Source of the DNA: Selaginella moellendorffii
Taxonomy: Eukaryota > Streptophyta > Lycopodiopsida > Selaginellales > Selaginellaceae
Direction of reading: 5' to 3'
Assembly: GCF_000143415.4 (NCBI RefSeq)
Contig: NW_003314392.1
Location: 320,433 to 384,432 of the forward strand
Length of the DNA: 64,000 bases
Under the pieces are notes generated by a model. The model was not told where the DNA came from. It was given only the letters and a program-made list of their open reading frames with translations, and did no database searches. The position numbers were made by a program, and so were the translations under genes. This document shows positions 10,566 to 22,574 of this stretch, piece after piece. Each line of letters opens with the position of its first letter. Positions within the stretch are counted from its first letter, which is position 1.

Positions 10566-11680
10566 TGAATGAATATGGTGCCGATAAATGATAGAAGTCA
10601 TATAGAAATTATTGGCTTAGTATTTGTTCATGTTTGGGGATTTGGAGTAATTGTAATCTTAATGTTGTTAGGAAAAAAAAACGAGAAAAACCAAAAGATA
10701 AGCAAATGCATCATAGAGTTAGATGTATGTTACCTTGAAACTACATTAAAAGTTTCCATGAAGATTATAATTGGAGCTGAAACAAAAGTCCTGAAGCAAA
10801 ACATGAGAATAAACATGAAGGCAACATGAACAAGATAATGCTTTCTTGGTTCCTATGCGCCTGTGAGAATTAAAAATGGAATAGGATGCCTCTGTTCCTA
10901 AGCTTTGTGCAGATGCTGCAAGCAAGAATTGCTACACTGCCACCAATGTAAACAATGGCAAATCCGGTGCCAAGATCGACAAGAGAAAGAGCAAAATCGT
11001 GGCCGAGACTCTCGTCTATGAGGTCGGCCCCTTCACGTTCACTCCAGCGCTGCCAGCTTACAAATCGCCCTCAGCTCCTCTCAGTATTTAATCTCTCTCA
11101 CAACAAGACTTTGGTAGCATTGGTAGAGGCGGACTTTCGTCAGTAGCAATGTTCTAGATTTACATCTCGGATCGGAGCCTCCCGGGCGTGGAGGTGAAAG
11201 GCAATCCGTGTAAACAACACATAAATGTATTTTTATTAAACATAAATAGTGATGACGTGGCACGACCTTATATGGATTAGGGTTTAGAAAGCTGAAAATG
11301 GCTGCAATGTTTTGTCTCCCAAGGAAATCCATCTGATCAGGGAGCATCTGTCCTCATCAAAAGTGGTTGAAGAGGACATAGTCTACATCTAAGTGACAAA
11401 CAAGTTGGAGGCATTGTTGGCAATTAAGAGTGGAGTTTCAAGCTATTATACACTTTTGATTGATAAACATGTATGTGCATTCCCCATGTCTCAATTAGAT
11501 TAATACAAAAATTAGGCATGCCACCTCTTAACAAGCTATTTTATGTGATTCTTTTATGTCTCAATTAGACTTAGTCTTGAAGTAAAAGCAATCATGGTCA
11601 TCTATTGTAGATCAAGTTGATATCCAAATCTCCCCCTTGAGCTAAACATAGATTAGAGTTGGGGAGGCACCACTGCTAAT
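10566..11680. other. AT-rich spacer with one coding-like scrap
   Basis: There is no gene I can support. At about 10916-11094 on the plus strand a frame reads CADAASKNCYTATNVNNGK and ends YKSPSAPLSI before a stop. It is preceded by a plausible splice acceptor, so it may be the last exon of a decayed gene whose family I do not recognise. Confidence 0.3.
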
Positions 11681-11689
11681 GGATCTCAT

Positions 11690-12260
11690 TGTCAACCACC
11701 CTATTGAAACACATGAGCCATTTATTCCTCCACTCATCTAGTTGACTAGGTTTCACCTGCTCTTTCAGAATAGACTGGTGTAGTGAAGGCACACAATTGC
11801 AAGGGTAAGTCTCCACCATGAGGCCAGAATGGCAAATAACCTCACTTGATGTCCATTGAAGTGATAATAGTTATATACTTCCTAGAGTGCTTATATTTAT
11901 GTTGTTTTCCATATTGCCCAATGCTTTTGACCCATTGCCTCCCAAACTGACATGCCAACTTTAGCTTTTGTCACATCCCACCAAATTTGCATTCCCCAAC
12001 CATGTCATCCTTGACATTAAATGCATCTCCAAAGTGACTTGTGGCCAGACCTCTTGTTCCTTCAAACCAATGAAGAATATCCCCACTTCTAGCTTCAAAC
12101 TTTAGAATATCCTTGCCATTTTGAGAATTTGTCTCTATATCTCTTTTGCCATATCACAATCCCAAAGTATGTGTTACAATATTTTTATCTTTCTACATTT
12201 TTGCACTATCAATATGTTTCATCATGAAAATGTTGTACCTTAATGTAGTGAGGTATTTAT
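11690..12260 (-). mobile_element. Decayed non-LTR retrotransposon (reverse-transcriptase zinc-binding end)
   Basis: The minus strand reads HILWDCDMAKEI followed by ILKMARILKFEARSGDILHWFEGT, with several stops. This resembles the H..LW.C..A..W zinc-binding end of plant LINE ORF2 proteins. The rest is AT-rich and unreadable. The call rests on a short motif and composition. Confidence 0.35.
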
Positions 12261-13180
12261 AGAGTAGCTTAGTTCCATAAAATAACACTTTTGTAAAGAG
12301 TTTCTATGGAGCTTGCTGGGAGCTTGCTTGAGTCACAATGATCTAGAATTCCCATTAGTTACCCATTATCCACCACTAACTTCTAAACAACCAAAAAGAA
12401 TAATTTGAAAAAAAATTTATAAAAGTTTGAATATAGAAAGAAAGAATTTATTACACCTTATTTTCCAATTAGTTAAAAGTCGAAAGTGTCTAGAATTAAA
12501 AGTGCATTTTCTTTTCCAATCAATTAAAGGTTTTAGAATTCTTATGGTTAAGCATCTTGAATAGTATTGGGAAAAAAAATTCTAAATTTAGGAGTTATAA
12601 ATTCAAAAGTTTACATAACCAAATAGTTTCCAATATCACTTGTTTGAACTCTTTGCTTACCACAAACCTCCTCTCACACTTCTTTAACCTCAAACAAGAC
12701 AAAGCTCCTTGCTCACACTTTGTTTACCTCAAACAAAAAGCTCCTCACTCACACTTCCTTTACCTCCAACAAGAGGAAGTTCCTTACTCATGGTTTCTAT
12801 ATTGTATGATCCCAGTCTAAGTCCTCGATCAAATGCTGTTGCCACCATCTAAGTATTCCTTCCCCCTTGAGCATGGTCGTTGATTGAGCTACTGTCAACT
12901 GTTTCAGGGCCTGCCATACCACTCAAATCCTCCCCTACCTTGTCGTCCATTACCATCAGCATGTTTTGCTCATCACCCACCAACAGCAACATATCATGTA
13001 GCCTACATTCCTCGCCAGGAACACTATAAACCACACCTCTATGTTGCCATCCTCCTAAGCTGCCATGAACTCTGGTGTCCAAACCCTCAATCTAACTCGC
13101 TCTTTATCTAGTTCCACTTTTCATTGCACCGCCACAAAGTCTCTAGGTTTAAGACACCTCTTGCACCTTCAATTGAGATT

Positions 13181-13490
13181 GAGGGGTGGCTGGGGAGTTG
13201 GTAATTGCATTTAAGATCGAGGCCGAATTGGAGTGGCTAGAGAGATCTATCCAGGAGGCTGGATACAAGCCCGATGATTTGCAGCTGGGTGAAGAAGAGG
13301 GCATCACATCTTCACAAGGCTCGCGATTGTGGGGGATGATTGCGACGCCCAATGCCACGACGTTGTGGAATGTGCGAGTCTGCTCTGATTGCCACGCCAC
13401 CACTAGGATCTCTAGCAGAAAGATCGTGGTGAGGGATTCTAGCCGATTCCACTACTTCGACAAGGATTGCTTGTGCCAGGGTTATTGGAG
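13181..13490 (+). pseudogene. Orphan PPR DYW-domain fragment
   Basis: This is a copy of 9331-9686, the C-terminal part of the PPR gene at 7611. It keeps SIQEAGYKPDDLQLGEEEG, CSDCHATT and SSRFHYFDK. The HxE catalytic motif (HSERLAIALG in the source) is deleted, and the terminal tripeptide is GYW rather than DYW. The zinc CxxCH is retained. The PPR repeats and a start are missing. It lies tail to tail with the intact peroxidase at 13577-14685. Confidence 0.85.
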
Positions 13491-13576
13491 AGGACAAAAA
13501 ACGAAGAACCCTAAAAACAGAGCGCTGCGCGAGAACGAAGAGGCTATTCGATCGATCGATTCTAAGATGAGAGGGA

Positions 13577-14713
<1,137 letters not shown>

Positions 14714-14828
14714 TCAATCGTCGAGCTAGAGAGAGGGATGATCCTGTTCTTGCACAAAGAACGTTTCGGTTTTTATAGCGAGACCCGGTCTGATCTCCGG
14801 TTCCATCCACTCGACCAAACCCATAGCC

Positions 14829-14829
<1 letters not shown>

Positions 14830-14864
<35 letters not shown>
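14830..14864. repeat. GA microsatellite upstream of a peroxidase
   Basis: A run of GA dinucleotides with one interruption lies about 150 bp upstream of the peroxidase start at 14685. GA tracts are common in plant core promoters and can bind BBR/BPC factors; a regulatory role here is only a suggestion. Confidence 0.7.
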
Positions 14865-15265
14865 GGAGCACCGCAAGCTTGAGACGTCGCCGCGAGCGAT
14901 CAGCCGCGTCAAAATCCATCCAAAACGGAGCGCGCCAACCGCGATCTCGATTGACGACGCTTGCGACCAATCCATTCTCTCCAGCTTGTGAGAAACTTCT
15001 TCTTTCTGTTCGATCTGCTCCACTGTGACGAAAGGTGAGTCGTAGCGAGCGAGCGATCGCGCGGCGCCGTACTGCACGAAACGATGCCCCACGAACAGAC
15101 AAGGATCCCCAGACACAAATTTTTTTAAATGGAAAAGCCGCGCGCGAACTCCCATACAAACCTAAGGAGTTTATTGTCTGGAATGAATCTAATAGGATGG
15201 TTTGCTCGATAGAATTTGGTCGTAAGACTCGACGTAGGCTTTTCCAAGTTATACGTCTTTGTTCT

Positions 15266-17260
15266 TTAGGTGGTGTATGACCACATGTTGGCTATCAGCG
15301 AGTAGAAAGCACTGGTAGGCACTGACGGATAGCTTGAGTTCTTCTTGCCATCGTCATGGTCGAAAACTTTGTCATTGTCTCGCGAGAGATTGCTTCTCGC
15401 GTAGCCTCCCAGCAAGCACGTCCACTCTAGGTCGCTGGGCACAAACGGCATGTTTTGGATGGCATCCTGGGCATCTCGCGAGTGCGCAGATCGGGCAAGC
15501 AGATCCACCACGCCAGTGTAGTGGTCTTTAGAAGGCTCCAGCCCAAAGTCCACCACCATCGACATCAGAAACTTGCGAGCACTCGAAACCTTCCCGGCAT
15601 GGCTGCAAGCGATGAGCAGCGATGTGAAGCACGAATCACTTGCGCGGCCTATCGTCACGTCGCCACCATTCGTGATCATCGTGTGAAATGTGAGCATCGT
15701 CGCTGATTCCAGTTTGTTGTAGGCATAGCCCGCGATCATGACGCTCCACGCAAGTCCATCTCTCTCCGGCATGGCATCAAACACTGCCTTGGCCTGATGG
15801 ATGTGCCCGTTCCATGCATACGCTGTCAGCATTGCCGTCCACAGCGCTGGGTTCCTCTCGGGCATTGCTTCCAGGGAATGTCTTGCCTCGTCAAGATGCC
15901 CATCAAGCCCATACAGTGGTAGCATCACTGCCCAGCTCACAGCGTTTTGCTCGGGCATCTCTGCTAGCAGCTTCTTGGCCTCCTCCACACACCCGTTTCT
16001 AGCGTAAGTCTGGAGCATCGACGTCCAGGAGATCAAGTCCCGGAGAGGCATTGCCTCAAACAACCTCTTGGCTTCGCTCAAGCACCCACACTTTCCATAC
16101 ACGAAAAGCATTGAGTTGAATGACGGAAGGTCCAGCTGAGGCATCGAATCCAGCACACGCCTCGCCTGCTCCAAATCTCCAGCTTGAGCATATGCAGCGA
16201 GCAACGAGCTCCATGAGAGCACATTCACTCGCGGCATTCGATCAAAAGTGGCTTTGGTCTCGGCGACGTGATGCCGGCTGTAGGCGGCGAGCATGGCGTT
16301 CCACGCGATTAGATCTCTCTCAGGCAAGCGATCAAAGAGGAGCTTGGCGTCCTCCAAGCGATCGCTCTGAGCATACGCATGCAAGAGTGTAGTCCACGAG
16401 ACTAGATCTAGTTGCGGCATGGAGTGTAGAATGATCCTAGCTTCGTCAACCCTCTCGCACTGTACGTAGGCCATTAGGAGCGCATTCCAAGCAACTAGAT
16501 TTGTTTGAGGCATTGAGTCGAACAAGGCTTTAGCGCTTTCCAAATGCCCGTGCTGGGCATAAGCGGCAAGCATTGCAGTGCAGGATATGAGGTCGTGCTC
16601 TGGCATTTCTTCGCTAAAGAATGCCCATGCACGCACGAGATCTTTTCTATCAATAATGGTTCCCAGCATTGTCGTCCATGACACGATGTTCCACATCGGC
16701 ATTGTCTCAAACAAGTCCATGGTTCTTACAACATGCCCTTCACGGGCATATGCAGACAAGAGCACGGACCAGGAAACAAGATCCTTTTGTGGGAGCAAGT
16801 CGAAAGTCCTCTTTGCTTCGTCTTGAGATCCATTCTGTGTGTAAGCAGCCAAGATTGTGTTCCATGAAACAAGACTGTGCTGAGGCATAGAATCAAACAC
16901 TTCTTGGGCCTCAACAAGATGGCATGCTTCGGCAACTGCACGAAGAAGAATGTTCCATGAAACGACGCTGGGCTGTGGCATCGCGCGGAAGAATTCTCGG
17001 GCCTGGTCGAGCTGCCGGTTGCTGGTGTAGGCCAAGAGCATCATGTCCCAGGAGAAGGAATCATTTTTGACTTGGTTCTTGTCGAAGATCTGGCGTGCCA
17101 GGGCGGGGCTTCCACACCTGGCGTACATTTCAATCAGCTTGTTTGCGAGGAAGGAGTCGGAGCTTGCGGAGAGAAAGGAATGGGCTGCCAAGTGAATCTC
17201 TTTTGCATCATTGAGCGTTTTGCAAGATTGAATGGCTTCCACAAGCTGCCTCCTCTCCAT
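15266..17260 (-). CDS. PPR protein, PLS-type, with truncated E region and no DYW domain
   Basis: An intronless minus-strand frame of 664 codons. After an N-terminal block (LVEAIQSCKTLNDAKEIH) come about 17 pentatricopeptide repeats with regular blocks such as DLVSWSVLLSAYAREGHV and DLISWTSMLQTYARNG. An E-like stretch (PSDLEWTCLLGGYARSN) ends in a short unrelated tail, KVFDHDDGKKNSSYPS. No DYW domain follows. Proteins of this kind bind organellar RNA in a sequence-specific way and may recruit an editing domain in trans. The ORF is complete and undamaged, so the missing DYW domain may be natural rather than decay. Confidence 0.88.
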   Translation of the reverse strand: MERRQLVEAIQSCKTLNDAKEIHLAAHSFLSASSDSFLANKLIEMYARCGSPALARQIFDKNQVKNDSFSWDMMLLAYTSNRQLDQAREFFRAMPQPSVVSWNILLRAVAEACHLVEAQEVFDSMPQHSLVSWNTILAAYTQNGSQDEAKRTFDLLPQKDLVSWSVLLSAYAREGHVVRTMDLFETMPMWNIVSWTTMLGTIIDRKDLVRAWAFFSEEMPEHDLISCTAMLAAYAQHGHLESAKALFDSMPQTNLVAWNALLMAYVQCERVDEARIILHSMPQLDLVSWTTLLHAYAQSDRLEDAKLLFDRLPERDLIAWNAMLAAYSRHHVAETKATFDRMPRVNVLSWSSLLAAYAQAGDLEQARRVLDSMPQLDLPSFNSMLFVYGKCGCLSEAKRLFEAMPLRDLISWTSMLQTYARNGCVEEAKKLLAEMPEQNAVSWAVMLPLYGLDGHLDEARHSLEAMPERNPALWTAMLTAYAWNGHIHQAKAVFDAMPERDGLAWSVMIAGYAYNKLESATMLTFHTMITNGGDVTIGRASDSCFTSLLIACSHAGKVSSARKFLMSMVVDFGLEPSKDHYTGVVDLLARSAHSRDAQDAIQNMPFVPSDLEWTCLLGGYARSNLSRDNDKVFDHDDGKKNSSYPSVPTSAFYSLIANMWSYTT

Positions 17261-17461
17261 TCATCATTCAAAGTTTCTCTCGAGTTTGAGAGACGTTGGA
17301 GCAATAAAGTAAATCGACCCTTAGGGTTTTCTTGTTCCAGACTTAGATTTTCACTTGTATTATTTGTCTCTCTCGTGATGGAGAACTTCCAGAGCTCCAA
17401 ATGATCTATTGAAAGCATTAGAGAGCCTTTGAAAGTTCTCCATGGCGTCTTGGGAAGGGGA

Positions 17462-17485
17462 GACATGGACATGGACATGGACATG
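17462..17485. repeat. GACATG hexanucleotide repeat (4 units)
   Basis: Four perfect GACATG units lie in the spacer between the PPR gene and the next peroxidase. The rest of 17261-17710 shows no gene; small frames here are short and AT-rich. Confidence 0.8.
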
Positions 17486-17710
17486 GCGGGTCTTCTTTGC
17501 ATGCTTCATGAAATCATTTCTCTCTCTGTTTGTTCACCCGTGTTCTTGCTCACAATAAATTTGAACAGCCCCTATCTGAGAATCAAGAAAATGCATTCTA
17601 CTTTTTTTCTTCTTTTAATCTAAAAGGATTCACTTCACAAAATCTTAGTACTTACTTGGAAGAATGAATGAATCAAAAGCTAAAAACGCTAGAGCAACTA
17701 AAACCCTGCT

Positions 17711-19623
17711 TCAGTACTTGTGATTGACGAACCGGCACTCCTTCCTGATCTGGCCCTCCGATCCCAGCAGCGGCTTGATGGCAGCCATCCTCACCATGGA
17801 CGCTACAAACTCCTGGAAGAACTTTGCCTGGTCGTAGGCAAATGCCGTAACCAGTGCGCTGGTGGGAGCATACGGCGCAAACAGCACCTGGTCCGACGTA
17901 AGAACACCCTTGTGAAGCTCCAGATCGACGAAGAAGTGATTGTCAAACTTGGTGGGAGTGACGATGTCCAGAGGCGTCGTCTCCTGCGCGTTGCCTTTGG
18001 GAGGACAAATGTGCTCGAGGCTGCGGAGGAGCGCCGGGTCGATGCTCGGATCTGGCCGACGAGTTCCCGCAAAGTTGTAGAGGCGCTGCCGGAAGCTGGC
18101 GCAGCGTGACACGCCGATGGTGTGAGAGCCCGTCAGTGCTACCAAGTCCACGATGGACAGGCCCTTCTTGGCAAACGCGGCGATGAGCTGCGGAAGCGTC
18201 GAGTTGGGAGGCGGGATGTCTCTGTTGGCCAGGCTGCGGCTCGCAGTCAGGCTGTCTCGACGACCAAGATGAACTTCCCACGACGGGCCTCCAGTCTGAT
18301 TCATGCCACACAGAAAAGAAGTGAGATCAAAGTCTAGTATCGAAGTACGTACCAGGACGACCGAGTCCCGTGCAGCAATGGCGAGAACGTCGGCACAAGA
18401 AACAACACCCTCGCATTCCTTCTCCAGAGCAGCCTTGATCTCGTCAATGACTTCGAAGCCACGAGCCGAGTTCCTGTTGGGATTGGCGGTCTTTTCTCCT
18501 TTGAAAGTATGCGTATCGTCCAGAAGTATGGAAGCATCACATCCCTGCAAGAAATTCACATCTTATTCTCATCAAAAACAAAGAAAAACAAAGAAAAAAG
18601 AATGCAACAACTTACCAGAACGAAACAATCGTGGAACTGAAGCCTGAGAATGTTTGCAGCAGTTCTAGAATCCTTTTCCACAGCCTGCTGCAAGACTTTC
18701 TTCACGATAGACTCGGCAGCGGGGCACTTCTCCTTGTAGAAGCCAGGCCGCAACACAGCAACTCCCATCTCCGCAGAAGTAGCACCACCGGGAAATGGAA
18801 ATGGTCGTCCTCCTGGGAATGGAAAACCCCGTCCTGCTGGGAATGGAAAGCCTCCCACGCCAGGCCTCGGTATCATGCCACCGGGAAGTAAACCCGGGAT
18901 GGCTGGAAACTTTGGAACTTGCTCCTTCGGAACTACTGGATACTCCGGAACCTTTGGAACTTCGGGGACCGGCTGCTTGGGAGGAATCTCGGGAACTACT
19001 GGATACTCCGGAACCTTTGGAACTTCGGGGACCGGCTGCTTGGGAGGAATCTCGGGAACTACTGGATACTCCGGAACCTTTGGAACTTCGGGGACCGGCT
19101 GCTTGGAAGGAATCTCCGGAACTACTGGATACTCCGGAACCTTTGGAACGGGAACTTCTGGAACTTTGGGAACTTCTGGCACTTTGGGTGGAATTTCTGG
19201 AACTGTAGGTATTTCTGGAGGAACCTCCGGTACCTTGGGAATGATTGGAACTGCTGGAACTTTGGGAACCTCCGGAACCTTTGGAACTTCTGGAATTACT
19301 GGAACCTCTGGAACCTTTGGAACTTCTGGAACGACTGGAACTTCCTTCGGCGGGACCTTTGGAACGATCGGAATCTCTGGAATCCTTGGAATCTGTGGAA
19401 TGCTGGGGATCTCCGGGATCTTGGGAATCGGAATGGTGATCTCTGGGATCAAAGGAGGAAACTCCTGCGCACCGCCAGCTCCCGGAAAGAATCCAGCGCC
19501 AAGCTGTGGCGGAATAAATCCTGGGAACCCCGCAAATCCTCCTTGCTCGGCCTGTCCATCCACTGCCCAAGCAAGAACAAGGAAAAGAATGCGTAGCGGC
19601 ACGAGAAGACGATCCATGGCCAT
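17711..19623 (-). CDS. Chimeric PELPK-like proline-rich / class III peroxidase
   Basis: Three exons, 19623-18616, 18544-18353 and 18295-17711, encode about 594 residues, roughly 270 more than a normal class III peroxidase. Domain order is signal peptide (RILFLVLAWAVDGQAE), a Gly/Phe stretch, about 190 residues of proline repeats ([16 protein letters not shown] and similar), a PFPGGRPFPFPGG hinge, then a full peroxidase. The peroxidase has AANILRLQFHDCFVL (distal site), [38 protein letters not shown] (proximal His) and terminal CRFVNHKY. Splice sites of the catalytic part match those of the peroxidase at 13577. The repeats resemble the PELPK class of cell-wall proteins, so I infer an apoplastic enzyme anchored in the wall by its extension. 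The distal segment has Gln for the usual His-flanking residue (LQFHDCF), which is tolerated. No stop or frameshift is seen. The unit also occurs in two decayed copies nearby. Confidence 0.9.
18915..19160. repeat. 63-bp coding tandem repeat in the proline-rich domain
   Basis: Three and a half nearly identical 63-bp units encode PKVPEYPVVPEIPPKQPVPEV on the minus strand. The copies differ by one or two bases, so they were amplified or homogenised recently. Shorter and more diverged PEVPKVPE units continue to about 19440. Confidence 0.9.
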
Positions 19624-19658
19624 GCCTGGAGAAGAAATCTCGCAGCAATCCTCTGGCG

Positions 19659-19666
19659 CTTATATA
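19659..19666 (-). promoter_or_regulatory. TATA box of the PELPK-peroxidase gene
   Basis: TATATAAG on the minus strand lies about 36 bp before the ATG at 19623. The same element with the same flanks is present at about 10331-10338 and 24138-24145 upstream of the two decayed copies, so it is a conserved promoter block. Confidence 0.65.
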
Positions 19667-19805
19667 GCAGCTCCATTCTTCCTGCTTGGATCGTGGCTGA
19701 CTTCACACTTCACCTAGAAATCTTGACTAGCCACTGGCATGCGAGAAGAAATCGAAGAAGAAGAAAAAGAAGAAGAACAAGAATCCACCGCGTCGCGCCT
19801 TCCCT

Positions 19806-19870
19806 ACTAGCGAACAGCTAACCCTAACCTAATCGCGCCCAGAGAGGTGACAGATGATGTTTGTGCTTTG
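19806..19870 (+). pseudogene. Truncated 5' end of a DUF538 gene
   Basis: The stretch around 19815-19868 matches 24228-24280: the 5' leader AACCTAATCGCGCCC, GAGAGGTGA and the first codons of the DUF538 gene. It then breaks off. It is divergent from the PELPK-peroxidase gene, the third occurrence of this head-to-head pair. The remainder to 20660 holds no gene I can support. Confidence 0.75.
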
Positions 19871-20660
19871 TATTTTGTCAGCTCCAACCTAAAACTCCAC
19901 ATTGCATCTAATATTGCATGCTACACCAGGTAACAAATTGATGGAATCATTCGAGTCTTGCATTTACCAAGTTCCAAGCTTTCCTGTGAAAAACGAATTC
20001 ATACACGATAGTGGAAACTGACGAAGAATCCCATTCATAAACATTGTAAATTTGTATGTGATGAAATGCATAGTACTCACTAGACGTCTGCTGCCATTCA
20101 CTGGAGAAATCCATAGCGAGGAACCAGATGTAAAAAAGAAAAAAACATAGAGAGTGATACACATACCGTATGGTAACAAGAAGCGCAGGGGATCGCAGTG
20201 GTGCAATCCTCCAGATTAACTACCTTGCTTAAGTCATGCCTATATCGTACCATTCCATGTTTAGGAGCTCCTTTAACATGGGTTCGTGGGCGTGTTTTTG
20301 AAGCGTGGTTACCATAAAGATTTTGCTTCGGTCTTTGACTGGTCCAACTATAGATTTACACGCCTCTTTGAAAACGAAGTATTTGGATGGAGCACTGATC
20401 TTTCCCTGCCTTGTCACGTTCTTTTGTCTTCTTTGCTGTGCAAGTTTGAACATGGCAAAAAAAATGAGATTTAACGGGAGGCCTCTAGTTTTGAATACAA
20501 GAAAAGGACTGTTGACAGTGTTTTGGAAGTCGTTCTTGTCACATCCGGGAAATTAAAAGAAGCCGTTCCAATGGTCCTTCCTGGCGGTGGCGACTTGGAA
20601 GTCTTGCCATTACACATATTGGGGCTGCCTGAAGCCATTTATCGATAGTCGAATTGTTTG

Positions 20661-22574
20661 ATGGCTTGGATCGTCGCCCTTCTCGTAGTGGGGATTCTTC
20701 ACATTCACCTGGGAGCAGCGGAAGTATCAGTGCAACGGGGTGAACTGGCTGGAGTAAACAGCTCCAGAGCACTTCTAAGCATGAGCGGTGATACGTCTCA
20801 GAAATCCATCTGGTGGCAGTTCATTCCGCACCTCAAATCGCATCCAGAGGTCTTCTTGAGGTACTTGGTGTCGATTCCCATTCCAGAAGAGGAGCTGGGC
20901 AGTGTAGAACAGGTATGTGACAAGGACTATCTGAAAGAGATCCGTGATAGGGGAGGGCTCTTAGCAACCAGGAATGCATCCATAGCAGAGTATGAGTCCT
21001 CCGAGCACGTCAAGGGTCTGGGAACCATGAAGATCACCATGTGGCTGCTGGCATTTGTCTGCCTGCAGGAAAACCAGCAGGCCGCATCTACAGCAGATGC
21101 CGCCTGTGAACCAATTGCACCAGTTGTTCTGCGGGTTACTCCTCAAGATTATGATCAGGAAATCAGAAACTGGACAAGGTACTCACCAACATACTTCAGC
21201 TTGTGGGAGGTAGTCAGTGACAACAGTAATGTCCAACAGGTCACAAACACGGTTCCCTCCAGGATACTGGAGTTTCCAACTGAGTACTATACAAACACAC
21301 AGTCAGAGTCAGGGTTTCAAGCTAGAACTCTAGCAAGGGAAAGCTACAAAAACTTACCAAACTGTGGCAACTTAGGATTTGACATCTTTGCTGATCGAGG
21401 TGAGGTTGCGCTGACTGATAAAGGAGCCCGCTTACCATCTCCAAACGTGAGAAAAGCTCCTGAAGCAGGTGTGTACAACTATGGTGGAGCCGCGAAATGT
21501 TATAGAATGGATGAAGAGTTCAAGAACGCCACAGGCAGTGAGCTTCTCACTGTCCTGGGACCGGCCTTTCTTCCGGGCAAAATTGTTGGAGGCTGCCAAA
21601 GCGAGTCACCCTTTCTGTTTTCCAACCAGTCGGGCTACTACGCTTGCTACAGTGAGGAGCTGAATGCTACTGGAACCACACTCAGCTCGTGGAGATTCCA
21701 CTGCGTACACTTCGACTGTGGCGAGAAAGAAGTGAAAGCCAGTCTGGTGCCGTATTTCAAAGCCGTCTATGAAGCTTCCAGGAACGAGACCAATACACTG
21801 GTGCCTTTGCAAAGACAGAGCTGCTCAGGACTTTCATCTATCTGGGTGCGAACGACGAACAGTCCGTCATCCAACTTTCCTCTCTATGATGCACCAGTAT
21901 GTGAAAATAGAAGAGCAGCCAAGCCGGAAATGTGCTTGTGGGGCATAGATCCACCCCAGGATCTGCTGCAAACAAGTTCGGACATAGACATTCTTAGCTC
22001 GCTGCTCTCTCAAGTTAAAGCGTCGTACATTGCTGAGCATCTCTCGCTTTTGAACCTGGAGCAAGGTTCCCCGGCGGAGTTCTGGGTGGTGGCCATAACT
22101 CTCCCCAGTGCTTTCATCGCAGTTGTTGCGGGAGTGGTGCCATTGACAGATGCACAGTTGAAGCTGGTGCGAGGTGTGAGAGTCTCTTCACGCTTGAAAC
22201 TAGGGCTTTTGTGCTGCTGCAACCTGGTCCTGGCCATTGTTTCCTACTCCGCTGTTGTGGCTTTGACGCCGACTGAGTTGCAAAGAGAGAAGAGTTTCAG
22301 GAGCTGGGCACTACACGCTGACCAAGTGCAGGTGACAAGCCATGGATTGCGAGTGCTGGTTGTTGCTCAGGGCGAATCGACTTACAAATCAAATAGTCTC
22401 CTGCTCGCATGGGTGTCCACAGCGGTTTTGATGCCAGTGGTCCTTTTGATCACCTTCCTGAGATGCAGGCAGGAGCTTAGAACTCTTCAAAGCCATAGGA
22501 GGAGCAGTTTGGGTGGGATGCAGCTTTCTTCACGAACGCCAAAGAGGTTTCTGAGATCCTATAGTCTAATATGA
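20661..22574 (+). CDS. Unrecognised secreted/membrane protein, 637 residues
   Basis: A single long exon with an ATG at 20661. The leader WIVALLVVGILHIHLGAA is a likely signal peptide. The large N-terminal part (to about residue 475) has many cysteines and about ten N-glycosylation sequons (for example NSSR, NATG, NQSG, NETN), so it probably faces the lumen or apoplast. The C-terminal third has three hydrophobic segments: FWVVAITLPSAFIAVVAGVV, LGLLCCCNLVLAIVSYSAVV and LLLAWVSTAVLMPVVLLITF. A short basic Ser/Arg-rich tail follows. I recognise no family. The absence of introns in a genome where most genes have many could mean a retrocopy or a lineage-specific family. Confidence 0.8.
   Translation: MAWIVALLVVGILHIHLGAAEVSVQRGELAGVNSSRALLSMSGDTSQKSIWWQFIPHLKSHPEVFLRYLVSIPIPEEELGSVEQVCDKDYLKEIRDRGGLLATRNASIAEYESSEHVKGLGTMKITMWLLAFVCLQENQQAASTADAACEPIAPVVLRVTPQDYDQEIRNWTRYSPTYFSLWEVVSDNSNVQQVTNTVPSRILEFPTEYYTNTQSESGFQARTLARESYKNLPNCGNLGFDIFADRGEVALTDKGARLPSPNVRKAPEAGVYNYGGAAKCYRMDEEFKNATGSELLTVLGPAFLPGKIVGGCQSESPFLFSNQSGYYACYSEELNATGTTLSSWRFHCVHFDCGEKEVKASLVPYFKAVYEASRNETNTLVPLQRQSCSGLSSIWVRTTNSPSSNFPLYDAPVCENRRAAKPEMCLWGIDPPQDLLQTSSDIDILSSLLSQVKASYIAEHLSLLNLEQGSPAEFWVVAITLPSAFIAVVAGVVPLTDAQLKLVRGVRVSSRLKLGLLCCCNLVLAIVSYSAVVALTPTELQREKSFRSWALHADQVQVTSHGLRVLVVAQGESTYKSNSLLLAWVSTAVLMPVVLLITFLRCRQELRTLQSHRRSSLGGMQLSSRTPKRFLRSYSLI

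Noticed and set aside
18875-19717. 280-codon plus-strand frame rich in [10 protein letters not shown]
   Set aside because: It is the antisense of the proline-repeat exon. The repeat codons give no stops on the other strand; there is no homology, signal or splice support.
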